Below, one piece after another: positions 4,921 through 8,052 of a DNA stretch of 8,052 nt. A model generated the notes under the pieces. That model had not been told where the DNA came from. It saw only the letters and a list, made by a program, of their open reading frames with translations, and ran no database searches. The position numbers and the translations under genes were made by a program. This stretch comes from Desulfuromonadaceae bacterium (GTDB lineage: Bacteria > Desulfobacterota > Desulfuromonadia > Desulfuromonadales > SZUA-540), in contig QKGY01000010.1 in NCBI GenBank assembly GCA_003250235.1, positions 1-8,052 of the forward strand, given 5' to 3'. How positions within the stretch are numbered: the first letter of the stretch is position 1; the number at the start of each line of letters is the position of its first letter.

Positions 4921-6519
4921 ATGAAGATACTCTTTAAAAACGCGATGGTGGTCGACGGCTCCGGGCAGCCGGGTTTTGCCGCCAACGTGGCGGTCAGCGA
5001 AGACCGCATCCTAAAGGTCGGCCCCTGCGAAGACGCGGACTACGACCGGGTGATCGACGCCGAAGGGCTGGTCATCGCCCCCGGCTTCATCGACAGCCAC
5101 AGCCATTCGGATCTCAGCATCCTGCTGCAGCCTTTTGTCGAAGCCAAGATCCGCCAGGGCATCACCACCGAAATCTTCGGCCAGGACGGCATCTCCCTGG
5201 CGCCGCTGCCCAAGGCCTACATCGGCCCCTGGCGCAAGAACCTCGCCGGCCTCGAAGGGGACACCGACGCCATCGACTGGGGATACGAGACCACCGACGG
5301 CTACCTGCGCCTGCTCGAGCGTAGCGGCGTGGGACCGAATGTCGGCTACCTGGTTCCGCACGGCAACATCCGCATGGAGGCGATGGGGCTGGAGAACCGC
5401 CTGGCCAGCGCCGAAGAGCTCGAACGGATGAAGGCCATCACCCGAAGGGAGATGGAGGCCGGCGCGTTCGGCCTCTCCTCCGGGCTGATCTATATCCCCT
5501 GCGCCTACAGCGACACGAACGAAATCGTCGAACTGTGCCGGGTGGTGGCCGAATACGACGGGGTCTTCGTCGTGCACCAGCGAAGCGAGGCGGACACCAT
5601 CCTCGAATCGATGGAAGAGATCCTGAGCATCGGACGCCAGTCGGGGGTGAGGATCCACTTCTCCCACTTCAAGGTTTGCGGAAAGAAAAACTGGGACAAG
5701 ATCGATCGGGTCGTTGCCTTGCTGGAAGACGCCCAAGCGCAGGGGCTCAAGGTCTCCTTCGACCAGTACCCCTACGTGGCGGGGAGCACCATGCTGGGGG
5801 TGATCCTGCCGCCATGGGCCCACGACGGCGGCACCGACCGCCTTCTTGAGCGGCTCGCCGACCCGCAGATGCGGCAGCGGATGATCCGCGATATCCTCAC
5901 GGGCCTGCCGGGCTGGGACAACTTCGTCGAGTTCGCCGGACTGGACCAGATCTTCGTGACCAGCGTCAAGACCGCCGTCAACCAGGACCTGATCGGCAAA
6001 AACCTCGTGGACATCGGCCGGATGCGGGGCAAAGACCCCTTTGAGGCCACCTTCGACCTGCTTCTGCAGGAGGAGAACGCCGTGGGCATGGTCGACTTCT
6101 ACGGTACCGAGGAGCATATCGTCCGGTTCCTGAAACGCCCCGAGCAGAATGTCTGCACCGACGGCCTGCTGGGCGGCAAACCCCACCCCCGCGTCTTCGG
6201 CAGCTTTCCGCGGGTCCTCGGCAAGTACGTGCGGGAACAGAAGGTCCTCACACTGGAGGAGGCGGTTCACAAGATGACGGGGAAGACGGCATCGGTCTTT
6301 GGTATGAAAGAGCGAGGACTCGTCCGGGAGGGATACTTCGCCGATCTCGTGCTGTTCGATCCGCTCACGGTCATCGACCGGGGAACCTTTATCGATCCCA
6401 TCCAGTACCCCGAGGGGATCGTCGCCGTGCTCATCAACGGAGAGCTGGCCGTCGACCGGGGAATCCCCCAGTGGAACCGCGGCGGCAAGGTGCTGCGAAG
6501 AGGACAGGAATCCGCCTGA
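4921..6519 (+). CDS. N-acyl-D-amino-acid deacylase-like amidohydrolase
   Basis: This is a 532-residue member of the D-aminoacylase branch of the amidohydrolase superfamily, normally cytoplasmic zinc enzymes that release D-amino acids from N-acyl (or related cyclic/carbamoyl) forms. Motifs in order: APGFIDSHSHSD (53-64) with metal ligands H60 and H62; GITTEIFGQDGIS (80-92); VVHQRSE (217-223) with H219; HFSHFK (246-251) with H249 and K251; CTDG (412-415) with D414; and a C-terminal composite beta domain ending near GREGYFADLVLFDP-like sequence (469-481). These positions parallel the metal ligands known for Alcaligenes D-aminoacylase (H67, H69, C96, H220, H250, D366). The metal-bridging cysteine of the usual GNCG motif is replaced by aspartate (D89, GQDG). 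AAAGGGC (4908-4914) overlaps the upstream stop and serves as ribosome-binding site, so the gene is translated from the same transcript as ygeY. Substrate is not determinable. Confidence 0.88.
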   Translation: MKILFKNAMVVDGSGQPGFAANVAVSEDRILKVGPCEDADYDRVIDAEGLVIAPGFIDSHSHSDLSILLQPFVEAKIRQGITTEIFGQDGISLAPLPKAYIGPWRKNLAGLEGDTDAIDWGYETTDGYLRLLERSGVGPNVGYLVPHGNIRMEAMGLENRLASAEELERMKAITRREMEAGAFGLSSGLIYIPCAYSDTNEIVELCRVVAEYDGVFVVHQRSEADTILESMEEILSIGRQSGVRIHFSHFKVCGKKNWDKIDRVVALLEDAQAQGLKVSFDQYPYVAGSTMLGVILPPWAHDGGTDRLLERLADPQMRQRMIRDILTGLPGWDNFVEFAGLDQIFVTSVKTAVNQDLIGKNLVDIGRMRGKDPFEATFDLLLQEENAVGMVDFYGTEEHIVRFLKRPEQNVCTDGLLGGKPHPRVFGSFPRVLGKYVREQKVLTLEEAVHKMTGKTASVFGMKERGLVREGYFADLVLFDPLTVIDRGTFIDPIQYPEGIVAVLINGELAVDRGIPQWNRGGKVLRRGQESA

Positions 6520-6526
6520 AAATTGG

Positions 6527-6563
6527 GCATCTCTGCCTGCAAAACCAACGCGCTTCGAGATGC
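6527..6563. repeat. 7-bp inverted repeat just after the deacylase gene
   Basis: GCATCTC (6527-6533) and GAGATGC (6557-6563) are exact reverse complements with a 23-base spacer. No T tract follows, so it is not a standard terminator. It may be an operator upstream of the transporter promoter or a weak 3'-end hairpin. Confidence 0.35.
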
Positions 6564-6581
6564 GGAAAACATGCGCAAAAC
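6560..6581 (+). repeat. Tandem 11-bp direct repeat upstream of the TRAP genes
   Basis: ATGCGGAAAAC (6560-6570) is followed directly by ATGCGCAAAAC (6571-6581), 10 of 11 bases identical and spaced by one helical turn. A related CTGCAAAAC occurs at 6538-6546 or adjacent bases. It lies about 60-80 bp upstream of the sigma-54-like promoter, a place where an activator could bind same-face sites. The function is inferred. Confidence 0.4.
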
Positions 6582-6596
6582 CCTATAAAATAGCGG

Positions 6597-6609
6597 CTTC
6601 AAGCCCTTG
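6597..6609 (+). promoter_or_regulatory. Possible IHF site
   Basis: CTTCAAGCCCTTG matches the IHF core WATCAA-N4-TTR at seven of nine fixed positions and has an A/T-rich flank, TATAAAAT (6584-6591), on its upstream side. It sits between the tandem repeats and the sigma-54-like promoter, the usual position for DNA bending at such promoters. Short degenerate sites like this often occur by chance. Confidence 0.3.
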
Positions 6610-6636
6610 GAACATTGCATCGGGGGCGCGCGACGT

Positions 6637-6652
6637 CGGCACTGGCGATGCA
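6637..6652 (+). promoter_or_regulatory. Sigma-54-like (-24/-12) promoter of the TRAP transporter genes
   Basis: CGGCACT, four bases (GGCG), ATGCA matches TGGCACG-N4-TTGCA at 9 of 12 positions, with GGCAC and TGCA intact and the GG-to-GC spacing exact. The predicted start is near 6663, 25 bases before the dctQ-type ATG, leaving room for the GGAGG at 6675-6679. Confidence 0.55.
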
Positions 6653-6687
6653 AGGAATTCGAGGATTAAATCACGGAGGCATTTGGC

Positions 6688-7197
6688 ATGAATCGCATTT
6701 TTCACCACAGCGCCCTTCTCGGTCAACGGCTGAACTGGCTGATCGAGCGGATCTGTGCGCTGCTGGTCGCCCTGATGGTCATCGTGGTGTGGATCGGCAT
6801 CGTGTCACGCTATGCCATCGACCTGGGAGTGACCTGGACGGAAGAACTCGCCCGCTATCTGATGATCTGGGCGTCCCTGCTGGCCGTCTCCTGCGGGGTC
6901 TATTACCGCGAGCATGTGGGGCTGATGCTGATCAAGGAATCGCTGCCGCCCGCCATCCATCGCTGGTTCAGCCTGTTGCTTGACGTGATTGGCCTGGCCT
7001 TTTTCCTGGTTCTGCTGGTTTACGGCATCAACATGACACGGGAAGGGGCCCTGCAGTACGCCACCATCTTCAATATGAAAATGACCCTGCCGTACGCAGC
7101 CGTTCCGGTCTCTGCCGCCCTGGCGGCGCTGCAGGTGCTGCTGCTGGCGATCCGGGATTTTGCCAAAGCGGCCCTGAAGGAAGATATCTCATGCTAG
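6688..7197 (+). CDS. dctQ: TRAP transporter small membrane subunit (DctQ family)
   Basis: This is a 169-residue inner-membrane protein, the usual DctQ size. It has four hydrophobic segments at about 22-42, 55-72, 93-113 and 135-155, and the family motif TWTEELARYLMIW (49-61) with W50, E52, E53 and R56 at the start of the second helix. DctQ pairs with the large subunit DctM; the pair uses the sodium gradient to import solutes, usually carboxylates or zwitterionic amino acid derivatives, handed over by a periplasmic DctP protein. The start at 6688 is set by GGAGG at 6675-6679. It overlaps the next gene by seven bases (ATGCTAG), which implies coupled translation. DctP is not in this window, so the substrate must be guessed from the neighbouring catabolic genes. 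Confidence 0.9.
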   Translation: MNRIFHHSALLGQRLNWLIERICALLVALMVIVVWIGIVSRYAIDLGVTWTEELARYLMIWASLLAVSCGVYYREHVGLMLIKESLPPAIHRWFSLLLDVIGLAFFLVLLVYGINMTREGALQYATIFNMKMTLPYAAVPVSAALAALQVLLLAIRDFAKAALKEDISC

Positions 7198-8052
7198 TGC
7201 TTTTCTGTTTTTTCGGACTGATGCTGCTTGGCCTGCCGATCGGGTACGTATTGGGGATCGCCGGCATGGTCGGGATGGTTCAGGTCGGCGGCATGGACTT
7301 CATGAACATGGCGGCGCAGCGCTTCTTCGCCGGGCTCGACCTGTTCACCTTCATGGCCATGCCCTTCTTCATCCTCGCCGGCGAGATCATGAACCGCTCC
7401 GGAATCACCGAAAAGATCGTCGCCTTCGCCGACGCCCTGGTCGGCTACCTGCGCGGTGGGATGGCCCATTCCAACATGATCGCCTCGGTGCTGTTCGCCG
7501 GCATGACGGGGGCCGCGGTCTCCGATGCCGCCGCCTTCGGCAACACCCTGGTGCCGGCCATGGTCAAGCAGGGCTACACCCGCCCCTTCGCCTGTGCCGT
7601 CACGGCCGCCGGCTCGATTATCGGCCCGACCATCCCCCCCTCCAACCTCATGGTCATCTACGGGTCCCTGATGGGGGTGTCCATTGCCGGGCTTTTCGCC
7701 GCCGGCATCATCCCGGGGCTGCTGATCTGCCTGTTCTGCATGGCGCTCATCGCCGCCTGCGGACGGCGCTGGAAGCTGCCCAAGTCGGGCAACCGCCCCA
7801 GCCTCTTCGGCATCGTCAAGGCCTTTCGCTCCAGTATCCTCGCGCTGACCATGCCGGTCATCATCCTCGGCTGCATCATCTTCGGGATCACCACCCCCAC
7901 CGAGGCCGCCGCCATCGCCGTCTTCTACGCGCTGTTCGTCGGGGTCGTCATCTACCGGGCCCTGAGCTTCGCCGATATCCGCGAGATGCTGATGCGCACG
8001 GCGAAAATCACCGGGGTGGTCTTCCTCATCATCGCCTCGGCCTCGATCCTGG
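7191..8052 (+). CDS. dctM: TRAP transporter large membrane subunit (DctM family), partial
   Basis: The first 287 codons run off the right edge; complete DctM proteins have about 425 residues. The protein is highly hydrophobic with several membrane segments and forms the sodium-coupled transport channel. Family motifs visible are FMAMPFFILAGEIM (54-67), NMIASVLFAGMTGAAVSDAA (95-114), GPTIPPS (145-151) and GITTPTEAAAIAVFYAL (232-248). It starts at the ATG inside the last codons of the small subunit, with AAGGAAG (7177-7183) as ribosome-binding site. The two subunits are separate genes here, unlike the fused DctQM forms. A substrate-binding dctP gene may lie beyond the window or upstream elsewhere. 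Confidence 0.93.
   Translation, partial: MLVLFCFFGLMLLGLPIGYVLGIAGMVGMVQVGGMDFMNMAAQRFFAGLDLFTFMAMPFFILAGEIMNRSGITEKIVAFADALVGYLRGGMAHSNMIASVLFAGMTGAAVSDAAAFGNTLVPAMVKQGYTRPFACAVTAAGSIIGPTIPPSNLMVIYGSLMGVSIAGLFAAGIIPGLLICLFCMALIAACGRRWKLPKSGNRPSLFGIVKAFRSSILALTMPVIILGCIIFGITTPTEAAAIAVFYALFVGVVIYRALSFADIREMLMRTAKITGVVFLIIASASIL

Noticed and set aside
5011..6270. 419-residue minus-strand open frame opposite the deacylase
   Set aside because: Shadow of the deacylase reading frame with no supporting start signal.
6584..6591. TATAAAAT as a sigma-70 -10 box
   Set aside because: No -35-like sequence lies 16-18 bp upstream, and the better sigma-54-like site is closer to the gene; the A/T run more likely flanks a bending site.
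1..8052. Ectoine degradation cluster
   Set aside because: TRAP carrier plus PLP enzyme plus hydrolase is suggestive, but the hydrolases here are M20/YgeY and D-aminoacylase types, and no ectoine hydrolase, transaminase or cyclodeaminase is seen.

Overview
The window is high-GC bacterial DNA, densely coding, with ordinary Shine-Dalgarno sites. It looks like a Gram-negative proteobacterium with strong use of sigma-54. The content (TRAP transporter, Fe-S type L-serine dehydratase, YgeY-type hydrolase, three sigma-54-like promoters) would fit an anaerobic Desulfuromonas/Geobacter-type organism, but that placement is an impression from memory and not proven here. No RNA genes, insertion sequences, CRISPR arrays or phage genes were seen.

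Layout: on the minus strand at the left edge is the start of an iron-sulfur L-serine dehydratase (1-375, running off the window). A 327-bp divergent control region (376-702) follows. It holds one sigma-54-like promoter facing each way and a perfect 9-bp inverted repeat between them. To the right, all genes are on the plus strand. First come two fold-type-II PLP enzymes: a threonine synthase-like protein (703-1965) and a 491-residue cysteine synthase/TrpB-like protein (1994-3469). Two hairpins that look like terminators follow (3490-3572), then a roughly 150-bp unexplained leader. Next are a YgeY-family M20 amidohydrolase (3722-4909) and an N-acyl-D-amino-acid deacylase-like metallohydrolase (4921-6519). 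After a 168-bp regulatory gap with a third sigma-54-like promoter come the small (6688-7197) and large (7191-8052, cut by the edge) membrane subunits of a TRAP transporter.

Taken together the genes read as an uptake-and-catabolism module for an N-acylated or N-carbamoylated amino acid. The TRAP carrier would import it, the two amide hydrolases would free the amino group, the two PLP enzymes would carry out beta/gamma elimination or replacement on the freed amino acid, and serine dehydratase would drain L-serine to pyruvate and ammonia. The exact substrate is not readable from the sequence. E. coli ygeY sits beside a carbamoyltransferase (ygeW) and a PLP lyase (ygeX); here the same hydrolase family sits beside two different PLP enzymes, so this may be a variant pathway. 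The matching sigma-54-like promoters suggest control by one or more enhancer-binding activators, none of which is encoded in the window.
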